DNA from: Micrococcales bacterium
GTDB taxonomy: Bacteria > Actinomycetota > Actinomycetes > S36-B12 > CAIYMF01
Reading direction: 5' to 3'
DNA length: 43,746 nt
Assembly (NCBI GenBank): GCA_024641605.1
Contig: JAHECT010000003.1
Span: 1 to 43,746 of the forward strand
Shown here: positions 16,001-28,107 of the stretch, piece after piece
How positions within the stretch are numbered: position 1 is the stretch's first letter
How the letters are laid out: each line of letters begins with the position of its first letter
Made by a program: the position numbers and the translations under genes
Notes under the pieces: model-generated
Told to the model about the DNA's origin: nothing
Seen by the model: only the letters and a program-made list of their open reading frames with translations
Database searches by the model: none

Positions 16001-18447
16001 ACGCCACGCTGGCGGCGGGTGACGGGGAGACCTTCGTCACCGACACCGCGTTCCTCAGCGGTCTGACCGCCGACGCCAGCGGCACCGTGGTCTTCACCGT
16101 CTACGGTCCGTTCGCCGACGAGGCCTCGGTCGTCTGCAACGCCGGCACGCTCGCCGGCGAGTACGACACCTCCTTCGACGGCTCCGACGTCATCGCCGGC
16201 TCGGTGTCCATCGTGGGCGCCGTCAAGGTGGGCGACGCGGGCTACTACGCCTGGAAGGCCAACTACCTGGGCGACGGCAACAACAACCCCGTCACCCACA
16301 CGTGCGGGGACATCACTCCGCCCAACGATGAGATCAGCAAGGTGGACCCGCGCCAGCCCGAGATCACCACCACGGCGACGCGCGTGGTGAACCTCGCGGT
16401 CGACGAGAACGCGTCGGCCACCATCTCGGACTCGGCCACGATCACCGGCCTCACCGGTGACGCGGCGGGTTCGGTCACCTTCCGGGTCTACGGTCCCGTG
16501 GCCGCCGGCGAAGGTGGCGGCGAGCCGACCGCGGTCTGCGAGACCCAGGTCGGCGAGGACATCGTCGTCGCGCTGGGCGACGTGGACGCCGACGGCACGG
16601 CCGTCGTGGCCTCCTCCGAGGTCACCGTGACCGCGCCCGGGTACTACTTCTGGGTCGCCGAGTACACCAGCACCACCGGTGACAACCTCGGCGTGGCCGG
16701 CGCCTGCGGCGACAAGGGCGAGACGTCCCTGGTCACCCAGGCCGACCCCGGCATCTCGAAGGTCGTCAAGGACTCGGAGGGCAACGAGCTCACCCCGTCC
16801 TTCCCCGACGCCATCGAGGTCGGTGACGTGCTCACCTACGACGTGACCGTCTCCAACACCGGGACGGCCGACGCCACCGACGACGTCACCGACGTGCTGC
16901 CCGAGTTCGTCTCCTACGTGGACGGCTCGGCCAGCAACGGTGGGGTCTACGACGCGAACACCCACACGATCACCTGGTCCGACATCACGGTCGCCGGTGG
17001 GGACTCCCTCACCCTGACCTACGACGTCGAGGTGCTCGAGGGCGCCGCGAGCGAGGGCAACGACATCCTGATCAACAAGGCGTCGTGGTTCGAGCTCGAG
17101 GCCACCACCGAGACCTGGGTCAAGTGGATCGAGCTCTCGGCCAACGAGCGCTGCGACGCCGACACGCCGGTCGTGGACTACCAGGTCGTCACGCACAACC
17201 TGGACCCGTTGGCGACGCCGGCCTACACGGTCGACCTCCAGTGGGTGTACACGGTCGACGACGCCGACCTCGGCATCTCCGCCGGTGACCCGGTCCCGAC
17301 CGACGTCACCACGATCGACGGCACTCCGCAGCAGCTGAACGACCTGCCGCTGCCGAGCGGGACCCTTCTCTACCCGGGCACGAAGACCGAGGGTGGCGAC
17401 ACCATCGACTGGCCGGGCTGGGTCAACGAGGGCACGGTCAGCGCCCCGGTCTGGAAGCAGGTCGGCGACGGCCTCACCCCGTCCGTGGCGCTGGTGGGCA
17501 CGGTCAACCCGACCGACCAGTCCCAGGTGCTCTACCCGCCGTCGACCGCGCCGTGCTTCGCCCCGCCCGGGGTCCCGTCGCTCGAGAAGTCCTCGCCGAC
17601 CGAGCAAGGCTCCGAGCTCAACCCGACCGGTCTCGTCGCCCCTGGTGACGATGTCCGCTACAGCATCACCCTGGTGAACAACGGCGGCACCGCCGTCACC
17701 AGCGACCTGGTGGACACGCTGCCCGACGGCGTCGAGAACCCGCGGAACTTCACGCCCGCGGACCCGACGTCCACCGTCGGTCAGACCCTCACCTGGGCCG
17801 ACGTGACGCTGCAGCCCGGCGAGCAGGTCACCTACGAGTTCGACGTCACCGTCGGTCTCGACCAGGAGGACGGCGTCCAGCTGGTCAACAACGCGACGTG
17901 GGCGGGTCTCACGGACAAGACGGTCCACAGCGTGACCGTCGAGCCCGTGCCCACCCCGGTGCCGACCCTCGACAAGGACGCCAACCCGGCGCCCGGGTCG
18001 ACGGTCAAGGCCGGTGACGTGATCACCTACACGGTGAAGCTGGGCAACACCGGCGACGGGCCCGCGTTCGGCGACCTCGTCGACACGCTGCCCGCCGGCG
18101 TCGAGGTCGTCGGCAACTTCACCAAGGACGGTGCCGCGTTCGAGCCCGACTCGGTCACGGCCACCACCATCACCTGGAACGACGTGACTGTCGCTCCTGA
18201 TCAGACGGTCATCTTCACCTACGACGTGAAGGTGCTGGACTCCAACGCCGACGGCGCCAAGCTCGTGAACACCGCGCGCTGGCTCGGCCTGGAGGACGAC
18301 ACCACTCACACCGTCGTCGTGGACTCGCCCGGTCTTCCGCAGACCGGTGCCGAGGTGCTGACGATGCTCCTGTGGGCGAGCCTGCTGCTCGCGATCGGTG
18401 CGATGTTCGTCGCGTTCGGTCGCCGGCGTGAGGCGGACCAGGGCTGA
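13003..18447 (+). CDS. Giant LPXTG-anchored surface protein with SpaA-like, Ig-like and DUF11 domains
   Basis: 1814-residue cell-wall protein. A signal peptide follows MPRWLAG and ends near APASAA (about residue 45). Then come an N-terminal adhesin-like region to about 300 and three SpaA-like (prealbumin-fold) domains. Candidate isopeptide residues are Lys309/Glu370/Asn400 and Lys409/Glu475/Asn515; the third domain (Lys526, Glu590) has IDDPR where the others have an Asn-Pro. Five Ig-like repeats start near 637, 746, 870, 990 and 1117 (TFKVYGP ... YYAWKAxYSGD ... C). DUF11 domains begin near 1247, 1525 and 1655. The anchor is LPQTG near 1778-1782, a hydrophobic helix and the tail RRREADQG. A sortase would attach it to peptidoglycan; none is encoded here. 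GGGAG precedes the ATG. Likely role: adhesion or stalk; the ligand is unknown. Confidence 0.93.
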   Translation: MMAATTTTMLTGKRMPRWLAGATAGALVLLGAPAIGLAPASAATIGGFEIDGNFAVTTSGNEDWASLTSVGSLPDANGRTFRTVATVLDNTVGGQDDTLLGANDKENSPPWTQQTSGNVAGKSDFGRMGAYTFIKDDHVFLNLGFDRGSNSGGNATAGYWFELNQIKQAGQNPNPIRSNGDVRFLIQDQGSGIFSAPSFYKWTNGAWALGAPPNPVYDVKSNAGVSVSGMPSWWLPTPNVSNGSITPEGFVEASIDLTSFGAVLGCPSSGFAALNSRSTTGNTDNNLQDYVEAIGITIPSECAKLDIYKYDTDGMRLPGATFEVTPNPIPGAQDPKLLSVTDGGANDSDGTANGVISIASAKPGTYTVTELTAPAGYIKVLQPQQVTLTKYGSSRVNFTNPLGAIRWLKTYGDGETPATGATFSVARTSGPGTFSTITGYSQPFTVVDNGTKDEDPTLGEIEVSGLPVGAYSITETTPPVGYGKDSGTATVTIPATAATLAAALEPHQAGYTFANPRLKGALTVEKLGQPGDVPVAGATFALWKVVGQPDISSTETDDVRLTAVEPITTGADGRATVTGLSWGRSYYFEELTAPSPWNLPDYPYTDVEALTAQDATDKVVTVLSIDDPRSAIVTSATPVVKLPGAPIKDQATLTGVRADAGGTITFTLYGPYAANATPTCNAEDALVLDEVTVNGPGQYDSPEVTPTEAGRYFWIASYSGDQATNTWAVSGQCGDANETTLVEKATPGISTTAGGKNLVQGESYLPEAKIYDVATVSGLTYNATGTVTFKVFAPGDATCSAAPLATYPVALTTPVLGQSGYASVVTSPDYTATVAGTYRWTAAYSGDANNVEDTEPCNSPNESWVVNKAPTSITTDTRTAQGQDTKLPGTSLVDTATLTGLTANAGGSVTFKLYDATCTTALWTSDPQPVVGPHPGGSATVTSPAYTGTLDAGTYAWKATYSGDANNETSTHPCGSTTGGNYEIHVIQKADPSISTTATDATLAAGDGETFVTDTAFLSGLTADASGTVVFTVYGPFADEASVVCNAGTLAGEYDTSFDGSDVIAGSVSIVGAVKVGDAGYYAWKANYLGDGNNNPVTHTCGDITPPNDEISKVDPRQPEITTTATRVVNLAVDENASATISDSATITGLTGDAAGSVTFRVYGPVAAGEGGGEPTAVCETQVGEDIVVALGDVDADGTAVVASSEVTVTAPGYYFWVAEYTSTTGDNLGVAGACGDKGETSLVTQADPGISKVVKDSEGNELTPSFPDAIEVGDVLTYDVTVSNTGTADATDDVTDVLPEFVSYVDGSASNGGVYDANTHTITWSDITVAGGDSLTLTYDVEVLEGAASEGNDILINKASWFELEATTETWVKWIELSANERCDADTPVVDYQVVTHNLDPLATPAYTVDLQWVYTVDDADLGISAGDPVPTDVTTIDGTPQQLNDLPLPSGTLLYPGTKTEGGDTIDWPGWVNEGTVSAPVWKQVGDGLTPSVALVGTVNPTDQSQVLYPPSTAPCFAPPGVPSLEKSSPTEQGSELNPTGLVAPGDDVRYSITLVNNGGTAVTSDLVDTLPDGVENPRNFTPADPTSTVGQTLTWADVTLQPGEQVTYEFDVTVGLDQEDGVQLVNNATWAGLTDKTVHSVTVEPVPTPVPTLDKDANPAPGSTVKAGDVITYTVKLGNTGDGPAFGDLVDTLPAGVEVVGNFTKDGAAFEPDSVTATTITWNDVTVAPDQTVIFTYDVKVLDSNADGAKLVNTARWLGLEDDTTHTVVVDSPGLPQTGAEVLTMLLWASLLLAIGAMFVAFGRRREADQG
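14911..16740 (+). repeat. Five tandem Ig-like domain repeats inside the surface protein
   Basis: Protein-level repeats of about 109-130 residues share an N-terminal I-T-T-x-A strand, (L/I)TG(L/V)xxxAxGxVTFxxYG, one central cysteine, a Y-x-W-x-A-x-Y-(S/L)-G-D strand and a closing cysteine in xPC or xxCG. The nucleotide copies have diverged well beyond simple duplication, so the array is old. Confidence 0.8.
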
Positions 18448-18465
18448 GCCCTGAGCAAGCCCTGA

Positions 18466-18499
18466 CGTGGGGCCCGGGTCACTCGACCCGGGCCCCACG
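18466..18499 (+). terminator. Perfect 15-bp terminator hairpin after the surface protein gene
   Basis: Arms 18466-18480 and 18485-18499 are exact reverse complements with loop ACTC, 18 nt after the stop codon. There is no U-tract. Confidence 0.8.
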
Positions 18500-18623
18500 C
18501 ACGTCCAGGACCGGGGCCGCTGCCGGCCCGAGGCGGGGGCGCCACGCCGCAACCGAGTGCAGCCGAACGCAGGCGAGCAGCGGGCCGGTCGGGCGGGGTC
18601 GAGCGGAGGGGGAGGGCAGAACG

Positions 18624-18665
18624 CGCGAGGGGCGCCCGAGCCTTTCGGCTCGAACGCCCCTCGCG
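18624..18665 (-). terminator. Long hairpin after the DUF7455 gene
   Basis: An 11-bp stem (18624-18634 with 18655-18665), a 2x2 internal loop (CC/AA) and a 6-bp upper stem (18637-18642 with 18647-18652) with loop TTTC. It starts 13 nt after the minus-strand stop at 18679. Confidence 0.7.
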
Positions 18666-18678
18666 GAGCTCGGGTGGG

Positions 18679-18909
18679 TCAGTCGTGCGGCGCGGCCACC
18701 GGTGCGGCCGGCTCGGCCAGCTTGCCGGTCTCGTCGTGCACCTCGGCGGCCAGCGGACGCAGGCGCGCCTCGTGCTCGCGGAAGTGGTGCCCGCAGAAGA
18801 GCAGCTCCCCGCCCGCGGAGAGGGTGACCCGGACATACGCCTGCGCGGCGCAGCGGTCACAGCGGTCGAGCGCCGTGAGCGGAGCGGTGGGGCTCAGCGT
18901 GGGGGTCAT
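18679..18909 (-). CDS. DUF7455 family small zinc-ribbon-like protein
   Basis: 76 residues. Cys17-x-x-Cys20 (RCDRCAAQAYVRV) and Cys39/His42 with HHFREHE form a likely single zinc site; the C-terminus is Pro/Ala-rich and disordered. This small family is widespread in Actinobacteria, and here it sits divergently from parE. Function is unknown. The start is supported by GGAGGT 5 nt upstream of the ATG. The gene is monocistronic, closed by the long hairpin at 18624-18665. Confidence 0.82.
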   Translation of the reverse strand: MTPTLSPTAPLTALDRCDRCAAQAYVRVTLSAGGELLFCGHHFREHEARLRPLAAEVHDETGKLAEPAAPVAAPHD

Positions 18910-19000
18910 CTGCTACCTCCGAATCGGGTTTCATCCTCGCACGGACCAACGACGCGCGCCGCCCCGGACGTCCCCGGTTCGCCTTCGGCGTACCCCGATC

Positions 19001-19014
19001 GTGACCTGGATCAC
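19001..19014. promoter_or_regulatory. CRP/GlxR-like palindrome between DUF7455 and parE
   Basis: GTGACCTGGATCAC fits GTGA-N6-TCAC, the core of CRP/FNR-family sites (TGTGA-N6-TCACA). It lies 92 nt upstream of the DUF7455 start and about 96 nt upstream of the proposed parE -10, so it could serve either gene. A chance match is possible. Confidence 0.35.
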
Positions 19015-19109
19015 CCGCCCCGACCAACGACCGCGCGCGGCGTGTCGCCGCGCTCACGCTGAGCATCCGGGACCCGGCGCGCCCCGGCGGCAGGGTCGGT
19101 GCGGCCGAC

Positions 19110-19115
19110 TAGCCT
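19110..19115 (+). promoter_or_regulatory. Candidate -10 element of parE
   Basis: TAGCCT, giving a leader of about 30 nt that contains AGGAG 9 nt before the ATG at 19153. Confidence 0.4.
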
Positions 19116-19152
19116 GACCTCGTCCGTCCCTCGTCGCCAGGAGCAGCCCCGC

Positions 19153-21240
<2,088 letters not shown>

Positions 21241-21280
21241 GCGGCGGGTCGCCCGCGGGCTCGAGCGCCCGTGTGGTGCG

Positions 21281-22621
21281 ATGGCTGACGTGAGCAACCT
21301 CATCGCCGTCGTCGGGGCGGGGCCTTCCGGTCTGTACGCCGCCGACGCCCTCGCCACCGCCGGCAACCGGGTCGACGTGCTCGACCGGCTGCCGGTCCCC
21401 TTCGGGCTCGTGCGCTACGGAGTCGCCCCCGACCACCACTCGATCCGGTCCGTCCGCGACACCCTGGCCAAGGTGCTCGAGCGTCCCGAGGTCCGCCTCC
21501 TGGCGGGCGTCGAGGTCGGGACCGACGTCACGGTCGCCGAGCTCCAGGACGCCTACGACGCGGTGGTCCTCACCTACGGTGCGGCCCGCGACCGGCGACT
21601 CGCGATCCCGGGCGAGGACCTCGTCGGCAGCCTGGCCGCGACCGACCTGGTGGCCTGGTACTGCGGGCACCCCGACGCGGACCGCGGCGGCGTCGAGCAC
21701 GCGCTCGACGGTGCGACGTCAGCCGTGGTCGTGGGGGTGGGCAACGTCGCGGTGGACGTGACGCGCGTGCTCACGGCTCCCAGCGAGCGGCTCGATGCGA
21801 CCGATATGCCTCAGCACGTCCTCGACCTGCTGGCGGCCTCCGGCATCACCGACGTGCACGTCCTCGGCCGGCGCGGACCCGCCCAGGCCACCTGGACCAC
21901 CAAGGAGCTGCGCGAGCTCGGCGAGCTCGACGGCGTCGGCGTCGAGGTCGACGCGCTCGACCTCGAGCTCGAGCCCGTGAGCGCGGCGCTCGTCGAGTCC
22001 GACCGGGTCGTGGCCCGCAACGTGGAGGTGATCCGCGGCTGGGCCGACCAGCACGCGGCCCCCCAGCGCCGCCACATCTACCTGCACTTCCACGCCCGCC
22101 CGGTGGAGATCCTCGGGACCGACCGGGTGGAGCGGGTCGTGGTCGAGCGCACGACGATCGACGACGCCGGCGCGGCGCACGGCACGGGGGAGACCTACGA
22201 GCTCGAGGCGCAGCTCGTGGTCCGCTCGGTCGGCTACCGCGGCGTGGCGCTGGACGGGGTCCCCTTCGACGACCGGCGCAACGTGATCCCCAACGCCGAG
22301 GGTCGGGTCCTCGACCCTGAGGGCGCCCCCGTGCCCGGGCTGTACGTGGCCGGGTGGATCAAGCGCGGGCCGACGGGGATCATCGGGACCAACAAGAAGG
22401 ACGCCGCCGCGACGGTGGCCTCCGTCCTCGCCGACCTCGGTGAGCGGGACTCCGACGCGACCGGGATCGCCGACGTCCTCGCGTCGCGGGGGATCGACGT
22501 GGTCGCCGTGGCAGGCTGGCACGCCATCGACGCCGCCGAGCGGGCCCTCGGGGCCGAGCGCGGGCGCGACCGGACGACGCTGCACGATCGCGCGGCGCTC
22601 CTGGACGCAGCGCGCGGGTGA
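21281..22621 (+). CDS. fprA: Ferredoxin-NADP+ reductase, adrenodoxin-reductase type (FprA-like)
   Basis: FAD enzyme that exchanges electrons between NADPH and ferredoxins, 446 residues. The FAD motif VVGAGPSGLYAADAL is at 10-24, VPFGLVRYGVAPDH at 39-52 is the typical glutathione-reductase-fold signature of this subfamily, VVVGVGNVAVDVTRVL near 148-163 binds NADPH, and AGWIKRGPTGIIGTNKKDA near 354-372 closes the FAD site. All are intact. It lies 40 nt after parE on the same strand and meets the beta-carbonic anhydrase tail-to-tail with a 4-nt gap. No clear ribosome binding site precedes the ATG. It could supply electrons to ferredoxin-dependent enzymes, including the bilin-reductase-like protein, but that link is speculative. 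Confidence 0.92.
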   Translation: MADVSNLIAVVGAGPSGLYAADALATAGNRVDVLDRLPVPFGLVRYGVAPDHHSIRSVRDTLAKVLERPEVRLLAGVEVGTDVTVAELQDAYDAVVLTYGAARDRRLAIPGEDLVGSLAATDLVAWYCGHPDADRGGVEHALDGATSAVVVGVGNVAVDVTRVLTAPSERLDATDMPQHVLDLLAASGITDVHVLGRRGPAQATWTTKELRELGELDGVGVEVDALDLELEPVSAALVESDRVVARNVEVIRGWADQHAAPQRRHIYLHFHARPVEILGTDRVERVVVERTTIDDAGAAHGTGETYELEAQLVVRSVGYRGVALDGVPFDDRRNVIPNAEGRVLDPEGAPVPGLYVAGWIKRGPTGIIGTNKKDAAATVASVLADLGERDSDATGIADVLASRGIDVVAVAGWHAIDAAERALGAERGRDRTTLHDRAALLDAARG

Positions 22622-22625
22622 GTTC

Positions 22626-23165
22626 TCAGACGTCGCGGGGGCAGAGCCTGCCCGTGCGCACGTCGTAGACGGCCCCGGCGACGACGAGGTCCGGGGGGAG
22701 CAGGGGATAGGCCCGGATCCGCGCGACGTCGTAGCGAAGCGCCTCCTCCTGGTCCTCGACCGTGCGGAACTCCACCGACCTCGTGTCCACGCCGTGCTCC
22801 TCGGAGATGCGCTGGTGCAGCTCCGCCTCGGTGGCGCTGGCCATCTTGCAGTCGGTGTGGGGCATCACGAGCACCCGGTCCACGCCCAGGAAGTACGTCG
22901 CCAGGACGAGGGTGCGCAGGACGTCGTCGGTGACCCGTGCCCCCGCGTTGCGCAGGATCTTGACGTCGCCCTGCTCCATGCCGAGCAGCGAGAGCGGCTC
23001 GATGCGCGAGTCCATGCAGGTGACGACGGCCAGACCGCGACGGGCCCGGCCGGTCAGGTCGGTCCCGCCGAACCCCTCGGCATAGTGGGCGTTCCCCTCG
23101 AGCGCGTCGGCGAACGCGTCGCTGGGGAACGTCGTCGCCTGGGCGGAGTCGTGGGCGTTCGTCAC
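22626..23165 (-). CDS. Beta-class carbonic anhydrase
   Basis: Zinc enzyme interconverting CO2 and bicarbonate, 179 residues. Zinc ligands Cys50 (VTCMDSR), His103 and Cys106 (MPHTDC) are present, as is the Asp52-Arg54 catalytic dyad. RNAGARVTDDVLRTL is the usual dimer/active-site segment. The length fits the short Mycobacterium Rv1284-like group. It is the last gene of a minus-strand run with parC and the sucrase/ferredoxin-like gene; its start is 9 nt after the stop of the latter. Confidence 0.93.
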   Translation of the reverse strand: MTNAHDSAQATTFPSDAFADALEGNAHYAEGFGGTDLTGRARRGLAVVTCMDSRIEPLSLLGMEQGDVKILRNAGARVTDDVLRTLVLATYFLGVDRVLVMPHTDCKMASATEAELHQRISEEHGVDTRSVEFRTVEDQEEALRYDVARIRAYPLLPPDLVVAGAVYDVRTGRLCPRDV

Positions 23166-23174
23166 GTGCCGACC

Positions 23175-24190
23175 CTAGCCAGGCCCCGGAGAGTCCCGAC
23201 GCGGGGTCTGCCGACGCTCCCACCACCGTGGGATCGGCGCCGGCGCCTCGGCCGACCAGACCTCGTGCGGAGCGGGCGGCTTGCCGCACGACTCGGGGCG
23301 GTCCGGCCCGAACGCGCGCTCCACCCGCACGGCCCAGGCCCGGCCGTCGCTGTGCCGCACCTCGAGATCGGCCACGCCGTCCTCGCCCTCGTACCGGAAG
23401 GGCAGCGGCACGGCAGTGTCGCCGAGGACGCGCAGCACGTCGAGGCAGTCCAGCGAGTCGATCCCCTCGGCCACGCGCACCGCGTGCTCGGCCGCCTGGC
23501 CGGGGCGGGCCAGGGCGCTGCGCCCCCGGTGGTGCGGCAGCGACCCGAGGCGGCCCGCGCGTGCGCCGCGCAGGACCTCCGCCGCCGAGCCCGCGTCGAG
23601 GCGCCCGAACACGTCGCCGGTCGGCAGCAGAAGCGCCGTCGGCGCGAACCGGTGGCCACCGATGTGACTCACCTCGATGACGTGGTCGGTCAGGTCGGGC
23701 TGGGCGGCGAGGGCAGCGGCCAGCGGACGGCCCTCCACGACGCAGCACACATCGCGGCGGCCGTTGGTGCACACCGCCAGCAGCGGCTCGGTGCTGCGTT
23801 CCCCCCACGGGGGGAGCTCGCCCCGAGCGGCGGCCTCGACGAGCGCGACGAGGTCGCCCGACAGCAGCGCGGCGTCCTCGACCACGCCCGTCCGCATGCG
23901 GACCCCGCCGGGCGAGGTGTGGGCGAACCAGAACCGCCGACGGTCGACGTCGTCGTGGCGGTCCGCGTGCCGGCCCGTGCTGCGGGCCAGGAGGACGGTC
24001 GTCCCGGAGTCCTTCGGCAGCGCCGACAGGGCCCGGCTCAACGGTTCGGGCAGGTGGGACTGCTCGGCGGCGCGGAAACCGTACGGCCCGGGCTGCTCGA
24101 GCACGAGCCACGCGCGCGCCCGGGGTGCCGTGGCCGCGATCGGCTCGCCGACCTGGCGCGAGGCGAGTGCGCAGCGGTCGTCGAGCTCGC

Positions 24191-24194
<4 letters not shown>
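23175..24194 (-). CDS. Sucrase/ferredoxin-like (thioredoxin-like [2Fe-2S]) family protein
   Basis: 339 residues of the Suc_Fer-like family (PF06999), named after a misassigned plant sucrase. The signature [10 protein letters not shown] gives Cys142, Cys150 and Cys151; [18 protein letters not shown] gives His177 and His181, which together could hold a 2Fe-2S cluster. The N-terminal part ([11 protein letters not shown] at 29-39) is typical. GTG at 24194 overlaps the parC stop as GTGA, so translation is coupled; longer in-frame versions would run deep into parC. Biochemical role is unknown. Neighbouring FprA makes an electron-transfer role plausible. Confidence 0.85.
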
Positions 24195-26665
<2,471 letters not shown>

Positions 26666-26703
26666 GTCGGGGGTGCGCTCCTGCAGGGACGGGGATCGCG
26701 CCC

Positions 26704-26709
26704 ATCATC
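26704..26709 (-). promoter_or_regulatory. Candidate -10 element of parC
   Basis: GATGAT on the minus strand, about 38 nt before the ATG. It sits directly after the stem of the upstream hairpin. Confidence 0.3.
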
Positions 26710-26723
26710 CCCCGCGGCGGGGG
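26709..26723 (-). terminator. Short GC hairpin after the membrane protein gene
   Basis: CCCCCG-CGG-CGGGGG, a 6-bp perfect stem adjacent to the stop at 26725. The short loop makes it a weak candidate. Confidence 0.35.
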
Positions 26724-26724
26724 C

Positions 26725-27129
26725 TCAGTGGACGGACGGGGCCCGCGTGTCGGCCGCCACTGCGGCGAGGATGAGCCCCATGAGGGCGACCGCCACCGCG
26801 CCGTACGCCCCGGGCCCGATCCGGGCCACGCCGACGCCGTCGATGAGCCGGACCAGGATCCAGCTGGCGCCCACACCCAGCCCGAACAGCGCTCCGGCGA
26901 TGAGCAGGACCCGGGAGGCCGCGACGGCGGCGAACACCAGCAGGACGGCCGAGACCAGGACGAGCAGGCCCACCGAGGAGACCGTCGTGGCGCCGCTGTT
27001 CGCCGAGGCGTCGAGCAGGGACCCGAGGGGGATCCGGGTCGCCGCGACGTCGCCGAACCACGGCAGGAAGGCGCACACGCCCATCGCCAGGGCGAGGAGC
27101 AGCGTGATGGCACGAGCGGTCGCGGTCAT
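26725..27129 (-). CDS. Four-helix membrane protein of unknown function
   Basis: 134 residues with hydrophobic segments at about 6-25, 51-72, 73-94 and 107-126. A short polar loop after helix 1 (GDVAATRIPLGSLLDASAN) probably faces outward. Similar four-helix proteins are common in Actinobacteria without assigned role. It lies 39 nt after psuK but carries its own leaderless-type CAGAGT six nt before the ATG. Confidence 0.7.
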   Translation of the reverse strand: MTATARAITLLLALAMGVCAFLPWFGDVAATRIPLGSLLDASANSGATTVSSVGLLVLVSAVLLVFAAVAASRVLLIAGALFGLGVGASWILVRLIDGVGVARIGPGAYGAVAVALMGLILAAVAADTRAPSVH

Positions 27130-27135
27130 GGCGAC

Positions 27136-27141
27136 ACTCTG
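27136..27141 (-). promoter_or_regulatory. -10 element, leaderless type, membrane protein gene
   Basis: CAGAGT on the minus strand, ending 6 nt before the ATG at 27129. Confidence 0.4.
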
Positions 27142-27168
27142 CCAGCCCCGCGCTGCCTGCGTGGGGAT

Positions 27169-28107
27169 CTAGGGACGAGCCCCGAGGCGGGCCACGACGC
27201 GCACGGCCGAGCGGTTGCCGAGGTCGAGCGCGTCGGAGGCGCCGACGCCGCGGCACCACCCCGCCAGGTAGCCCGCCGCGAAGGCGTCCCCGGCCCCCGT
27301 GGTGTCGACCACGTCGACGGGGACTCCGGGCGCGTGCACGACCGCGCCGTCGGGGCCGCGCGAGAGGGCGCCGCGCGGGCCCAGCTTCACCACGACGGTG
27401 CCCACGTGCCGGGACAGGATGTCCGCCGCCGTCGCCGCCCCGTCCAACGACACGCTCAGGGACTCCCGGGGGTGAGGGTCGGGCTGGCCCGAGAGGAAGG
27501 CGGCCTCGCTCTCGTTCGCGAACAGCACGTCGGCGCCGTCCACCCACTCGAGGAACCGCTCCGCCCCGGTGTCGGCCAGCGGCCCCGTCGAGGCGACGTC
27601 GACGCTGCGCGTCATGCGCCGCAGCCGGGCTCGGTCCAGCGCTGCCAGCCCGGCCATGCGGCTGCCGTCGACCATGAGCGTGTAGCCGGACACGTGCAGG
27701 TGGTTGTCGGCGGCGAAGAGCTCGTCGGGGAGGTCGTGCGGGGCCAGCCCGGCGTTGGCGCCGGTGTCAGGGATCATCGTGCGCTCGCCGTCGGCGCCCA
27801 CGAGGACCACGCATGTCCCCGTCGGCCGCTCGGCGTCGACCACGAGCCGGCAGTCCACGCCGATCGACTCCAGCTCCGTGCGCGCCGCCCGCCCCAGGAG
27901 GTCGTCGCCGATCCGGGCGACCAGGGCGGTGCGCAGGCCGTCCTGGGCCAGCCAGGCCGCCGTGTTGGCGCCCGCGCCCCCGCCGAGGACGCGGACGTCG
28001 GCGGGGGTGTCGGTGCCCGCACGGATGGGTCGGGGCAGGCTCGCCACGACGTCGGTCATGAGCTCACCGACGACGACGAAGCACTCCGGCGACCCCATGG
28101 CGGTCAC
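27169..28107 (-). CDS. psuK: PfkB-family carbohydrate kinase, probable pseudouridine kinase
   Basis: 312-residue ribokinase-fold enzyme expected to phosphorylate pseudouridine at O5'. The N-terminal PfkB signature is GGGAGANTAAWLAQ (42-55), and the C-terminal signature DTTGAGDAFAAGYL has the catalytic base Asp274. The N-terminal lid region (ADVRVLGG) is normal. The GTG start overlaps the psuG stop as GTGA, which fixes the start and indicates coupled translation. The specific substrate is inferred from this pairing with PsuG; PfkB sequences alone do not settle it. Confidence 0.82.
   Translation of the reverse strand: MTAMGSPECFVVVGELMTDVVASLPRPIRAGTDTPADVRVLGGGAGANTAAWLAQDGLRTALVARIGDDLLGRAARTELESIGVDCRLVVDAERPTGTCVVLVGADGERTMIPDTGANAGLAPHDLPDELFAADNHLHVSGYTLMVDGSRMAGLAALDRARLRRMTRSVDVASTGPLADTGAERFLEWVDGADVLFANESEAAFLSGQPDPHPRESLSVSLDGAATAADILSRHVGTVVVKLGPRGALSRGPDGAVVHAPGVPVDVVDTTGAGDAFAAGYLAGWCRGVGASDALDLGNRSAVRVVARLGARP

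Noticed and set aside
13198-18552. A 1784-codon open frame on the minus strand opposite the surface protein
   Set aside because: It mirrors the codon positions of the real gene: high GC at third positions removes stops from one antisense frame. The translation is low-complexity Arg/Gly/Val/Asp without domains, while the plus strand encodes recognisable domains, a signal peptide and LPQTG.
21244-21256. GCGGG-TCG-CCCGC hairpin between parE and fprA as terminator
   Set aside because: 5-bp stem with a 3-nt loop in very GC-rich sequence is expected by chance; the 40-nt gap suggests co-transcription.
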